A DNA stretch of 64,000 nt from Sipunculus nudus (Eukaryota; Annelida; Sipuncula; Golfingiida; Sipunculidae). Below, one piece after another: positions 1 through 12,107 of the stretch (positions are counted from its first letter, which is position 1; every line of letters starts with the position of its first letter). Under the pieces are notes generated by a model. It saw nothing but the letters and a program-made list of their open reading frames with translations. It did no database searches and was not told where the DNA came from. Position numbers and translations under genes: made by a program. The stretch spans positions 54,417,118-54,481,117 of the forward strand of contig CM049317.1 of the NCBI GenBank assembly GCA_026874595.1, in the 5' to 3' direction.

Positions 1-1614
1 GTTATGCAGTTTGCTAGAGCTCAGCTCCCCAGCTTCAGCTCTCAGTTCCTAAAATTTGGCACACAGTTAGATGTCTCCAAAATCCCCTACCAAGCCAAGA
101 ATTTGGTCCCTAGGACTTAATTCCTTTTAGATATTAATGAAAAACTTCATTTTTCCATTAAAAACCCATTGTTACACTTTAAGACTGCCTAATATCAAAA
201 CCACTGATCTGACTTTGATCATATATAATATACATTTTTTTCTATACATTTGCTATGCACATGCCAGAAATGATGTCAGTATTGCGTAATTGTTTTAAGT
301 TATGGGCCCAAACATAATGCACTTTGTAAAAAATCAAGAAATATATTTACTCCCTTAACAAGGGGCTTGCTGAAGCTAGAGATTTTTTGTCAGGGATGTA
401 ACATTATTTAATCAAGATTCAATTGAATACCCAAAATTAGTTCTGAATTTTTTAAAAATTTATAAGTTATTAGTATAAATATAAAATTAGTACCTTAAAT
501 TTTGCCAAAATTATACCATGGCATGTTTGTTTCCTGTGCGCACTGTTGATATAATTTTCATATCATGCATACCTAAGGATTTCAGCTTTTTAGTTTAGAA
601 AGCTGAAGGAAAATTGCCAAAAATTGTAGCTTTTATTAATGTTTTTATGAGACCTTGTCATAACCAGGCTCGCTTGCGGGAGGCATACACTGGGGCAGCC
701 AGGCAGCTTGTGGCAAGCCACAGTTGATCCAGGTGTCCAACCCAACTTATCTAGTAGTTTTTTTTACCAACAACATAACAAGAAACTTTAAATTGATAAA
801 TTTTTATTGTTTTTTAATAACAAATTAAAGAAAAATTAATAGAAAAGCAATTTGTTAGTTGATGAGTAACAGGAAAATAACTTGCAGTTACTGATGATGC
901 AAGAATCTTGTATGGATGGATAGAATGTCAAGTATTCCAAATAACACCATGCACTCACCTATGGTATTTTTCAGTTCAATTTTTTAATGATAACAAAAAT
1001 AAATCATATTATTCATTACCAATCATTAGGGATCATATGAAGGAAACTAATGATAGACAAAGATGTAGTTGATAATATTAATCTAGATTCCTACTGTGTC
1101 TAGTGTATAGATTGATGTGAAAGTAGTCCAAAGTGAATATATTACATTTATTTATTTTTTATTATATATAAATAAAAGCCATAAAACCAGGTACTTATGA
1201 TCATTATTTAAATTTGTGAATTTTGTATATTCTGGATTCTCAACATCATTGTTTGGCTAAAACTGAATAAATACCAGACATGGTGCAAATACTTTGCAAA
1301 TGTATTTGAATACGAATATAAATAATTATAAAATTTCTTGTATAAGAATGGAAATTCAGGTAAAAATGAAAGTATTTGAATACCAGTGCAAATACTTTCA
1401 AAATGTATTCATGAATGCATTCATGAATATATTCTATAATATTATTTTAATAATCATTTCAGTTATATTTTATTTTTAAAAATCATGATTTTCTTATTAT
1501 TTTTAATAAAAATTATATTTTGCACAATATTTGTTATTATAATTATAATTTCCAAATCATATTTTTTTTATCATATATAACAGCTGAGCGCCGTTACCCA
1601 TTGGTCCCTTGTTT
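1..1614 (+). repeat. F1 Helitron2-like repeat, copy A (5' end outside window)
   Basis: The first 660 bases closely parallel 12760-13290 and 49080-50330, sharing phrases such as 'cacagttagatgtc' and 'cctaatatcaaaaccactgat'. The copy ends with CAGCTGAGCG at 1581-1590, a decayed form of the family's GACCCATGGGTC hairpin, and a CCTTGTTTTA tail near 1614. No open coding frame is seen, so this looks non-autonomous. The stretch 1260-1450 also contains a smaller AT-rich motif repeated in both orientations around GTATTTGAATAC. Confidence 0.7.
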
Positions 1615-2291
1615 TATTAATGTGAATCGGAGGGTTAATCCTATTATAATTCACCATTGTGGGTGTGCTCTCGGCAGAGCATCCTCCAGCTCTTGCTTCT
1701 AAATTAGCCACCAAACTCTAAGCAGATTGATTTATGCCTTGGGAATGTCCTTGGACTACTCACACCCCTATACACTTAACAAACCCTGGTTTTTTCCCCT
1801 CCCTCACCATATCCAGGGTCTTCCACTTTCCAGTAAACCTGGAATCTCCAAACACAAAATCATTAATCATGGATACAAGGTCTCCCCTGGAATGGAATTC
1901 TGCCGATGTACATAATACTTAATTAAACAAGCATTTGAAAAAATTGATAATGGTAACATCCAGCAAAATAAAAATTATAAAAGGTCCCCTAGTGTTTATA
2001 AATGGGGATGTTGCATGATGAGAATAGTCAATGTGTTGCCCTATGAATGTAACCTATTAGCGTTATGTAACCTTTTAGTGTAAGTACTTTTTTTCCAGAG
2101 TTAAGCCTCAATACATCTTTTTAGCTCTATGTAAACTGGAAGCAGAAATATATGACAATACATTAATACCCATTTTGATTTAAGTAGACAGAATATTGAA
2201 TTTACCCATACCCCAAAAACATTGAATTATACAAGGATTAAATTATTCTGAATAGTATATAAAGAAACTGCAATAAAATTACTCAAGTAGA
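1615..2291. other. Non-coding stretch, nothing recognised
   Basis: AT-rich sequence between two repeat copies. Short open frames at 1727-1922 overlap one another and show no recognisable protein or exon signals. It may be intronic or upstream sequence of the PGAP1-like gene. Confidence 0.5.
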
Positions 2292-2904
2292 TTTTTAGCG
2301 AACCTGTGAGCTTATGCGATGGTGTGGCGTTGTCCGTCGTCTGTACGTTAACCCATACTATCTTGAAAACGGCAAGAGTTAGCATTACAAAATTTTATGC
2401 AAAAAATTAGTCGTCTAGAAAACTCTATCGGATTTTGCTTATTTTTTGGCTAACTGCATTTTCTTAGATTTTATAGGGGAAAAGCTTAAAAACCTTTAAA
2501 AATCTTCTTCTCCAAAACTGTTCCGCCAAATTGTCCAATATTTCACAGAAATGATCCCTTGAACAATCTCTCTCAAGTTTGTTCGAATGGTGTAAGTTCG
2601 GTGATTTTTGGCCGAGTTACAGATAGTTGAACTTAGTCATCTGTCCAAAAAAGCATACTAAAATTACAATCTTAGAAACTGCTGGAGCTATCATCACCAA
2701 ATTTTTTACTAATGTTGGTCACCTGAGTCATATCTGAAATTGAGGTATTGGTGGCGCCACCTGCATTGGCCTTTTTTGTACTGGGGTCATCAGTGCCCTT
2801 ATCATACTGAGGGCTACAAAAAACTTCTTCTCTGAAACCATATGGCCAAATAGTTTAATATCGCACAGAAATGATTCTAGGGTAGTGCTTTCTGATGTTT
2901 GTTC

Positions 2905-3036
2905 AAATGGTCTCAGTTCAGTGACTTTTGGCTGAGTTATGGGAAGCTGAATTTAGCCATATGCTGTAACAAATGGTCTCAGTTCAGTGACTTTTGGCTG
3001 AGTTATGGGAAGCTGAATTTAGCCATATGCTGTAAC
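2905..3036 (+). repeat. Perfect 66-base tandem duplication
   Basis: Bases 2905-2970 and 2971-3036 are identical by eye. Each begins AAATGGTCTCAG and ends ATGCTGTAAC. The identity contrasts with the diverged repeats around it, which suggests a recent duplication or an assembly artefact. Confidence 0.85.
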
Positions 3037-4369
3037 AGCCCATTTTAGCTCAGTGGCTAAAAAGATCTTCTTCTCAAAAACCACTTGGCCAAATTCTTAA
3101 TCTCACACATTAATTATCCTTGGATGTTGATAATTCAAGTTTGTTCAAATGGTTTTGGTTCAGTGATTTTTGGCTGAGTTATGGGAAGCTTAACTTAGCC
3201 ATTTTGCTGTATTTTCCCATATGAGTTATAAACCTGTAAAACGTTTTTTGACTGACGCTACTGAGGCCAATTTGTTTAATATTTTACAAGAATAATCCCC
3301 TGTAAAATTCTTATAATAATTGTCTTTTTTGGTTCAAAAGAATTAATTTTGGCTGAATTATAACGATTGAATTGAGTCATTTTACCATATATGTAAGCTG
3401 TGTGAAGCAGATACATCTAGACAGGCACCAGTTTATCAGCATTTATTACATCATGCCTCCAGACATTTAGATTTCAGGTTATGTATGGTTAATATTGAAA
3501 AGAATGTTATTTAAAAGCTTTTAAAAAATGTAGATTTATGATTTTTAGATATTCCTCATGCCAGGCAATGTTTACAATCACAGGTATACAGCTGTCTATG
3601 GGTACATAAAGATGGCTGTACATGGATTATGAATAATTGGTATCCATAGTCAAATTAATTCAAGATTTTGCCATCAGTGAGATGTATCTGTATTACAATT
3701 TTGCATTCAATTTGCATCTGTAATAATTTTTAGGGAACATGTGAGCTAATGCGATGGTGTGGCGGCATTTGTCTTCTGTACGATAACCTATATTATTTTA
3801 AAAATGATTGGAGCTAGCTAATGAAATTTAATGCAAAAAATTAGCCATCTCAAAAACTCTGCATTTTCTTAAATTTTATAGAGAAAAAGCTAAAAAAACC
3901 TTTAAAACCTTCTCCTCCGAAACACTCAAGCCAAATTGTTCAATATTTCACAGAAATAATCTTTTATACCATCTCCCTCAATTTTGATCCAATGGTTCAT
4001 GTTTGGTGAATTTTGGCCGAGTTACAGGAAGTTGAACTTAGTCATCTGTCCAAAAAAGCATACTAAAATGACAGTCTCAGAAACGGCTGGAGCTATCATC
4101 ACCAAATTTTTTGCCAGTGTTGGTCACTTGAGTCATATATGAAATTCAGGTATTGGTGGCGCCACCTGCATTAATCTTTTTTTGTACGGGGCTCATTGGT
4201 CATCTTTTATAATTCTAGATATTTTGATAAAAAGTTTATGAATATGAATTATAAAAAAAAAATTTACCAAAGTCTTTCAGTTTGTGTTAACAGATATACC
4301 AACAGGCCAAGATTGAATCCGTATCTTTAAATAGGTTGAGAAACTGCCAACTCTTTCAGATTTGGCAAC

Positions 4370-4865
4370 AGATCAAGAGTTCATTCAGTGCAGCCAGATA
4401 TAGGTCAAGAGTTCATTCAGTGCAGCCAAGCACAAGGCATGTGATCACCTCATGGGTGACATGTGAACACCTCATGGGCACCATGTGATCACTTCATGGG
4501 TGTCAAGCCCCTCAAGGCAGGGCCCCTGCATGAGTTTATGCAATGGTGTGGCTACTATTTCAGATTTGGCAACAGGCTAGAGGTCAGTCTGGATCTATTT
4601 ATAGCTTTGGCAGACTGCCAACTGTATCAGATTAGGCAACAGGTCAAGAGTTCACTCAGTGCAGCCAGGTATGGTCAGGAGTTTACTCAGTGCAGTAGCT
4701 GCATTTTATTTATAGCTTTGGCAGACTTCCAACTGTGTGAGACTATGCAACAGGTCAAGAGTTCACTCAGTGCAGCCAGGTACAAGTCAAAAGTTCATTC
4801 AGTCTAGCCAGGTGCAGGTCATGAGTTCACTCAGTGCAGTAGCCTGAGCAAGCAATTTGTCACAG
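4370..4865 (+). repeat. Minisatellite within F2 (about 30-base core)
   Basis: A core like GGTCAAGAGTTCACTCAG-TGCAGCCAGGTA recurs several times, mixed with a longer unit containing TTTATAGCTTTGGCAGACT. Related blocks appear at 6420-6500 and 10960-11080 in other F2 copies. The 114-codon open frame over this array (4463-4807) is a by-product of the repeat. Confidence 0.75.
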
Positions 4866-4989
4866 TTCACTCGGGGCAACAGCCTTTTTCACCTAAGCCT
4901 GTTCAGCCCCATGCATCAGACTCAAGGTAAGTTTGATGTATTGGCCTAATATTTTGACCTGTCTATGTGTCTTTGATGGCTGTCTCGCT

Positions 4990-5280
4990 CACAAGATCGC
5001 CACCTACAATGACTTTTGCACAGTGTATGTGCCTGCTTATTTCGACAGAGGAATTTGATATATCAGCCTGAAATTGGGCATATATATACTTATCCAATAG
5101 CTTTGTCTTATACAAGACTGGTGGTGCCACCTACAAATATTTTTTGCACAGTGTGTGTTCCTGCTTATTTTCAGGAGGGGTTTGATATATGAGTCTGAAA
5201 TTGGGCATATGTATATATCTCTGATAACTTTGTTGTTTACAAGACTGGCGGTGCCAGCTACAATCATTTTTGTTGTGTGC
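4990..5280 (+). repeat. Tandem units of about 140 bases with a GGTGGYGCCACC dyad (F2)
   Basis: Units of the form 'TTTTGCACAGTGT...GAAATTGGGCATAT...ACAAGACTGG' followed by a dyad recur here and at 11100-11700. The dyads are diverged: GGTGGTGCCACC near 5112 and GGCGGTGCCAGC near 5247. The same module makes up the F3 array at 13.5-14.7 kb. Confidence 0.7.
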
Positions 5281-6827
5281 ACCCATACGAGAATTTCAGC
5301 AGTGATGTTTGTGTAATTGTTTCTTATTCAAACTGTTTAGTACTTGCATTGTTCATATACATGAGAAGTATAGGTCCAGCATTGAAGCATTATACCTGGT
5401 GTTTTTCCATATGCCCAGGTTCGCATTAGGCCTGTAGGCCTTGTTTGAATTGGGGTCATTGGTCATCTGTATATTAACCCATAATTTCTCAGGAATAGCA
5501 TGAGCTACCATCCCAAGATTTTATGCAATAATCTCTCACATATCAAATGTTGTGGGATTCAGCTTATTTTTTTGTTATCTGCATTTACTTAAATTTTATA
5601 GGGAAAAGGCTGAAAACCCTTTAAAAGTCTTCTACTTGTAAACAGTCAAGCCAAATTGTTCATTATTTTACAGAAGTAATCCCAGAGGCAAGCCTTCTCA
5701 AGTTTGTTCAAATGGTTGGCATTTGATGAATTTTAGCGGAATTACACAAATTTGAACTTAGTTATTTGGCCAAGTAAGCATACTGACATAGTAATCTCAG
5801 AAATGACAGAACCTAGCATTACCAAGTATTGTGCAAATGTTGGTCACATGACTCATATTTGAAGTTGCAGATTTTGTGTTGCCACCTACATTGACCTGGT
5901 TTTTATTTTTGCAAAAAACTCATAATTTTAACCTCTTTCAGCTGATAATGTTTATGATTAAACTGTCAAGTCGAATCGTTCAGTTTTTCAAAAGAATTAT
6001 CCTAGGACATGGTTCTTTCAATCATATAAGAATAGATTGAGTTTTTTTATTTTTGGTTGAGTCGTGAAAAGCTAAAGTTGGTCTTATGGCCATTATTATG
6101 TCTATTTCAAACTGAGGACTGCAATAGTTTTCTTCTACGAAATTGTTGTTTCAATTATAACTTCTGTGACATTGCACAAAAATTATTCATAGGTGGCCTT
6201 TGTTCAGGTTTACTTGAATGATTTTTGGCACAATTATTGGACCTTTAGCAATGAAAGAACTGCATCTTTTATTATTATAGATATTTTTGGTAAAAAGTTT
6301 ATGAATATGTCAGCTTGAAAAAAAGCATTTTAGCCAAAGTCTTTCAGTATGTGTAAACAGATTTACCAACAGGCAAAGATTGTGTCTGTATCATTAAATA
6401 GGTTAAAAACTGCCAACTGATTCAGATTTTGCAACAGATCAAGAGTTCATTCAGTGCAGCCAGATATAGGTCAAGAGTTCAGTCAGTGCAGCCAAGCACA
6501 AGGCATGTGATCACTGCATGGGTGTCATGTGAACACCTAATGGCCAGCATGTGATCATTTTTGTGTTGTGTGCACCCATACGAGAATTTCAGCAGTGATG
6601 TTTGTGTAATTGTTTCATATTCAAAATGTGTAGTATTTGCATTGTTCATATACATGAAAAGTAATGGTCCAGTATTGAAGAATTATACCTGGTGTATTTC
6701 CCAATGCACAGGTTCACATTAGGCCTGTAGGCCTTGTTATATTGTATGTAAAAAGTGTATCATACTTATATTGCATAGTTGTAGCAATTCGTTTTAATTT
6801 TCTGAAATTTTATTATTTTAATTCCAG

Positions 6828-7028
6828 TGATCCTCAGATAATAGGCCTGCTCGGTAAAGTGGGGATACCCGAGGATGACACGGTTTCACTGCGTGACAGG
6901 GGGCTATGGATCGCTGTGTTGCCATTATTTTTATACATGATCTCCTTTGCCGTTGTCTCAGTTCACGCTATAATTGCGGGGACAGGGCTCTCCATCCTGG
7001 GAAGATTATTTGGTTTCATGTTTAGCCG
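6828..7028 (+). CDS. PGAP1: PGAP1-like exon (first visible)
   Basis: The acceptor is a pyrimidine-rich tract ending TTCCAG and the donor is GTAAGT at 7029. The first base completes a split codon. The exon encodes an acidic stretch (PEDD) and then a transmembrane helix starting RGLWIAVLPLF. At least one upstream exon must exist. Confidence 0.75.
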
Positions 7029-10000
7029 GTAAGTTACTGAGGTTGGCGCACTCTTAGGCCCACAAGAGATGACTCTGCTGTCTAGGGATTGTTCGAGTCA
7101 AAATCTGACAACTATAATATATATGGGATTTTAAACACACCAGCGGCATAGGTATAAATGTAGTGAAGAGGACAGCTTAGTCCGTTCAAGTGTGCTGGAT
7201 AAGAATTGTTTAAAGGCAAATTACTTTGACATGGATGCTTTTGTTGTAAGGACTTTACAGAATAAGTAATAATCTGTAAGCATTCACATGTGAAATGTAA
7301 ACAGAAGCTGTTTCCTTGAAATGTAATGGATTTTGATGTTGAAGTTTGACAGTTAAGACAAGTAGTCCTGACCTTCCCACAGTGCCCAAACAGAAGAGGT
7401 TCATTCTGTGTAGAAATGACATCTGCCGGAAGGGTGATTTGCTAGGGTTTCATATGTTCTTTATTCATCAGAAGGATATTATTGCATAAATAAAACCTGT
7501 GATTAAGACATACCTTCATCACTGATGAACAGATATTTAAATAGTTTCTTCATTGGCATCATTTGTATGTTATTCATGCGTAAAATAATAGTATTTGAAA
7601 GGTAAAATAAAACCTGTATTACCTGAGTAAGATGTTGTAATTAATAAGGGATCTTTATATTTTGATAAGATTTTGAAAATTGGGAGGATAGCCGATGTCC
7701 AGGATTATCAACATTTCTGACGACTGTGATACTCAACCTGTTAACTTTTCCTTCACTCATTATCCATATTTTGGCAACAGTTTTTGGTACACAAGTCTTT
7801 TTGAGATTATTACATAAAGATAATGGCATCATCAGAGGTCACAAGACTATAATGGGTGTATTATAATACGCCAGTCACATGACGGGAGTATTATGGTATA
7901 CCCACTGTCTGTGTGTTAACTTTTAGTGTTGCTGCGAGAATTTACCATGGCTTTGATGGATTTTTGTGAAACTCTCCACAAGAGTACTAAGCAACAGATT
8001 ATCTCGCCTAAGTACAATTAGGGGCAACGTCCACACATTTTATAGGTCACAGGTCACTTGGCTACTTGTGGTGCCGCTGTGATAACTTAAGAAGAATTGA
8101 AAGCATTTTAATAAAACTCATCAGAACTGTTAATCAATAAAATATCTTACCTAAGTTGGAATTCCAGTAAAATCCATGCATATTTAATGAGGTCAGAGAT
8201 CACCACTCTCTTGAGGGACCTTTGTGATTTACCAACAAAATCCTATGGATTTCCATGAATCTCATTATACATATTGACCTATAGACTTTCTCATATATAT
8301 TTCTGGTATACATCAAAATTCACACTTATTAATTCAGGTCAGAGGACACCAGATGCATGACGGGCGTATTATGCATGTTAGAGGTGCTCATGTGTACCCT
8401 TGTTGTGCTCTTGTAACGGTTGTTTTGTGTTTTTCTTGTAGATGCAACTGCATTAAAATGCGGTGGTTATCAGTCTTGGAGTACTTTCTTCTTGTGTTGG
8501 GCTCTCTAGCATCCTGTGTGTTCTGTGGTACTATAGGAGCTTTAACCGCTTACATCATATGTTTTATTGAGGTAAGTGGTCATGCATCATAATTACAATG
8601 AGATTATTCTCAAGTGATGTGAAAAATTAATGGGAAATAATTCAGAAATAAAACTTTGTATGTTGGATCCTGTCCTTGGAGGTTACATGAAGGTTAGTAA
8701 AATTCTCAACTCAGGTATTCACATTGTGCAAAGCTATAGCTTTTGACTGTAATACACAGGTCATCATCACAGTCGAAAGTTACATTTGCGTAAAATTTAA
8801 GTCCCTGGGTTGAGAATTTTACTAACCTTTAATTAAGAAATAGATTATTAAGAAATAGATTATGCAGTTACGTGTATACACAGTTTCAAGCTTCAGCAGG
8901 GGTTGCAGTAACACCTTTCTGTCTGTCAAACACAAGCACAAAAAGGCATATTTTGGCCCCTGCAGTTGCTGAAGGCAGGGAACATAGAAATGGTGAGCAC
9001 TCGTCAGTCTCTCCGTCTGTTTGTCCGTCAGTCACTGATATGATGTTAACTCAATAACTCGAAAAGAATTTGAGGTACAGTCATCAAACTTGCAGCATTG
9101 ATGCACCTTATCAAGGGCTTGGTCAAGTTAAAAAAAATGGATGACCTTGACATAGATATTTATGCCTTTTCATTGGAAAGGTGAACATTTCAAAGTACAG
9201 TCTTGACTTGACATTCTGACCAATAACAGTCAAACCCTTTCAGTCCCACCGTTTTTATATAAACATAAACAGACCTATAGATATTTTGCTTGACAAACCA
9301 CAGTTTCAAATTCGTACAAACTTTATTAATAATAAATAATAAATACTAACAAATTTCCTTTCAAACATCCAATCCACCTTTAATCGTGAACCTCTGTCAC
9401 CCTTAGGGACTTGACAAACCCACAGCCTTGCTATCCTACATAAATTGAGGTATGACATTTAGTGTCTGATTATCAAGTCATGACTGTATTATGAACCCTG
9501 CTTTATTAGCATGGTGGTGAATGACTTAACAAATGTTGCCTTTAGTAACTGAAAGGCAGGCTCCTACTTTTGACCCAAAAAATCACTCTGGATTATAATG
9601 GTATATGATCCTTTTAATCAAGAATATATTATGGTGATCAAGATCAACTTCAGAATGTGTTTTAGACTAACCCTGCACAAAGTTTCACCAAAATCGGCTC
9701 AGTACTTTTTGAAATATTTGCTAACAGACAAACCAACCCTCAAACCCAGGGGAACATGTAATGCCTTCACCTCCCTGTGAAGGAATAAAAAATTATGATA
9801 CAGGAAGAAACACTTATTAGGGTCCAGTTTACATATATTTTGATAGTAATATCAAGTATCTGGTACATGAAATATTTTTTAAATTATTATCTATGCATAT
9901 TATAATAAATACTTGAGTAAAGCATTTATTGTTACACTTCTGAGTATTTTCATTCTCATTTTCAGGTGATCAGCTACAGCTACCAGGTTACCAAGGCAAC

Positions 10001-12073
10001 AGGAGATGTTGAGAAGATGAAACAGCACAATAAACGGAACAGCTACTTTACCCTGCTCATGCTGTTCCTTATTCTGTTAATCATCAACGCCCCACCCCTG
10101 CTGGTCTGGGGGAGGAATCTCAGGTAAGATAACCAGACTTTATTTTCTGTTGTTGGCTTTTTGTGTGTGAGGTTTTCACATCACAAGATTCATCAAAGTA
10201 AAATTATAGTGAAAAATGTAACCTTCATGAAAAATATGCCCCATATACAAGGGTAAACAGTCCTTTATATCAACATTATATATGAAAGTCGATAGATTGA
10301 TATTATAAATGAAAACACGTTTTATATTATCCCTAAAAAATATTTATATTTTAAATAATATCAGAACGTTAGTATAATCTGCCAAGAATAAACTGATAGT
10401 TTCCATATACCTAAGGTCTTCCATATTCTCCAAGGTTTTAGCCAGATTGATCTTATTTTGCTTGCAAATTAATTCCCTAATAAAATGGATATATTTTAGA
10501 TTACTGAATGGTAAGATCGTGAAAATTGAACCCTCCTGAAAGAATGAAAAAGTGGAAATTGTGAAAATTTAACATGGCGAATGTGAAGCAAACCATAGTA
10601 TCAGGATTTCCAACCATCCAAGAAATCAGGGGAAAAATGGAAAATTAATTTCTCTTTTGCCAGTCAGGAAAAAATCATGAAATTTTAGAAAAAAATTTCT
10701 CAGGAAATGTTCAGAGAATTTGATTGGCATTTTACAGAAAGTAATCAGTATGCTGTGTTTTTTCTTAATAGTCTGTCATTCAGCCCCATAAAAGTTTTAA
10801 AATAATGTAAATTGAATTGAAAATATTCATATTCGAAAAATCAGGGAATTTTGTTTTCATGGACACCTATATATATAAAAAAATTATTCTACCTTAGAGA
10901 TTTAATATTCATGAAAAAAAAATCCTGATTAAAGCCAGATATTCATCCACCTTATTTGTTGATAGACTGCCAACTATAGCAGATTTAGCAACAGGCCAGA
11001 GGTCAGTCTGGATCTATTTATAGCTTTGGGAGACTGCCAATTGTATCAGATTAGGCAACAGGTCAAGAGTTCACTCAATAGAAGTTTGATGTATTGGCCT
11101 GACATTTTGACTAGTCAATGCATCTTTTTAATGGCTTTCTAGTACACGAGACTGGTGTCACAACCTGCAATGACTTTTGTACAGTTGATGTAACTGCTTA
11201 AACTGTGTACTTTCTCAGGAGCAGTTTGATAAATCAGCCTAAAATTGTGTAAAATAGTTATACATATTGGATAGATTCATTGAAAAAAGACTGGTGGCAC
11301 CACATACAGTATTTTTTGCCCAGTGTATGTCCCTGTTTATTACTCAAGAGGGATTTGATATGTCAGCCTGAAATTGGACATATGTATACATCTCATATAG
11401 CTTCGTCGTATAAAAGACAGGTGGCACCACCTACAGTTTTTTGCAGTATATGCTTCTGCTTATTTCTCAGGAGTGATTTGACATATCAGCCTGAAATTAT
11501 ACATGTTGATTCATCTCAGATAGTTTTGTTGTATACAAGACTTGTGGCGCCACCTACAATTGTTTCCTGCATCTATGCACATAGCCTAGGAGTGGTTTGA
11601 AGTATGTGCCTGAAATTTTTCATGTCCACACATCTCCGATGGCTATCACGTACACAAGACTGGTGGTGCCACCTACAATCATATTTGTGTTATGTGCACC
11701 CATGCCAGTTTTTCAGCAGTGATTTTTGTGTAATTGGTGCTTGTACTCTGGTTAAAAACGTTTAGTACTTGCATTGTACATATACGTCACACATGTTTTT
11801 GAAAAGTAATAGTCAAGCTTGGAAGCATTAAACCTGATGTATATAAAGCTACACAAATTATTCCAAACTATGCAATTTTCATTTTTTTTTTATTTCACCA
11901 CCTTTGGTCTCATTGTCACATTACAGTGGAATTTAGCCATCACTTCCTCCATCTTGTATGTGTATTTTTTCCTCAGTTTTGCACTAGATGGGGTGCTTCA
12001 TGTATTTACTCATGCGAGTGCAAGTCCCTCTAGGTGCCCCCACAAGGATGATATATGTTCATTCCCATTAATT

Positions 12074-12107
<34 letters not shown>

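Larger units (their letters stand above)
3727..5446 (+). repeat. F2 inner copy with both ends
   Basis: It begins TTTTT-AGGGAACATG and then GAGCTAATGCGATGG, matching 2292-2330 with changes. It ends with CAGGTTCGC (5416-5424), hairpin GGCCTGTAGGCC (5429-5440) and TTGTTT. CAGGTTCGC is the reverse complement of GCGAACCTG at the 5' end of the outer copy. Sequence after 5446 resumes as another partial copy of the same family, lacking its first bases, which supports a composite. Confidence 0.6.
2292..6738 (+). repeat. F2 Helitron2-like repeat complex (outer extent)
   Basis: The left end is TTTTT followed by AGCGAACCTG (2297-2306). The right end has the near-inverse CAGGTTCAC (6709-6717), a hairpin GGCCTGTAGGCC (6722-6733) and a TTGTT tail. 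A second left end (3727 onward) and a second right end (5416-5446) lie inside, so at least two or three copies are nested or fused. The body holds diverged repeats of a roughly 450-base block, minisatellites and GGTGGCGCCACC-type units. No transposase, Rep or helicase reading frame is visible, so it is judged non-autonomous. Confidence 0.6.

Noticed and set aside
4463-4807. 114-codon open frame
   Set aside because: Formed by a minisatellite; its repeated residues follow the DNA repeat.
1-6827. Upstream PGAP1-like exons
   Set aside because: I looked for in-frame hydrophobic or lipase-like segments with splice sites and found none; the stretch is mostly F1 and F2 repeats.
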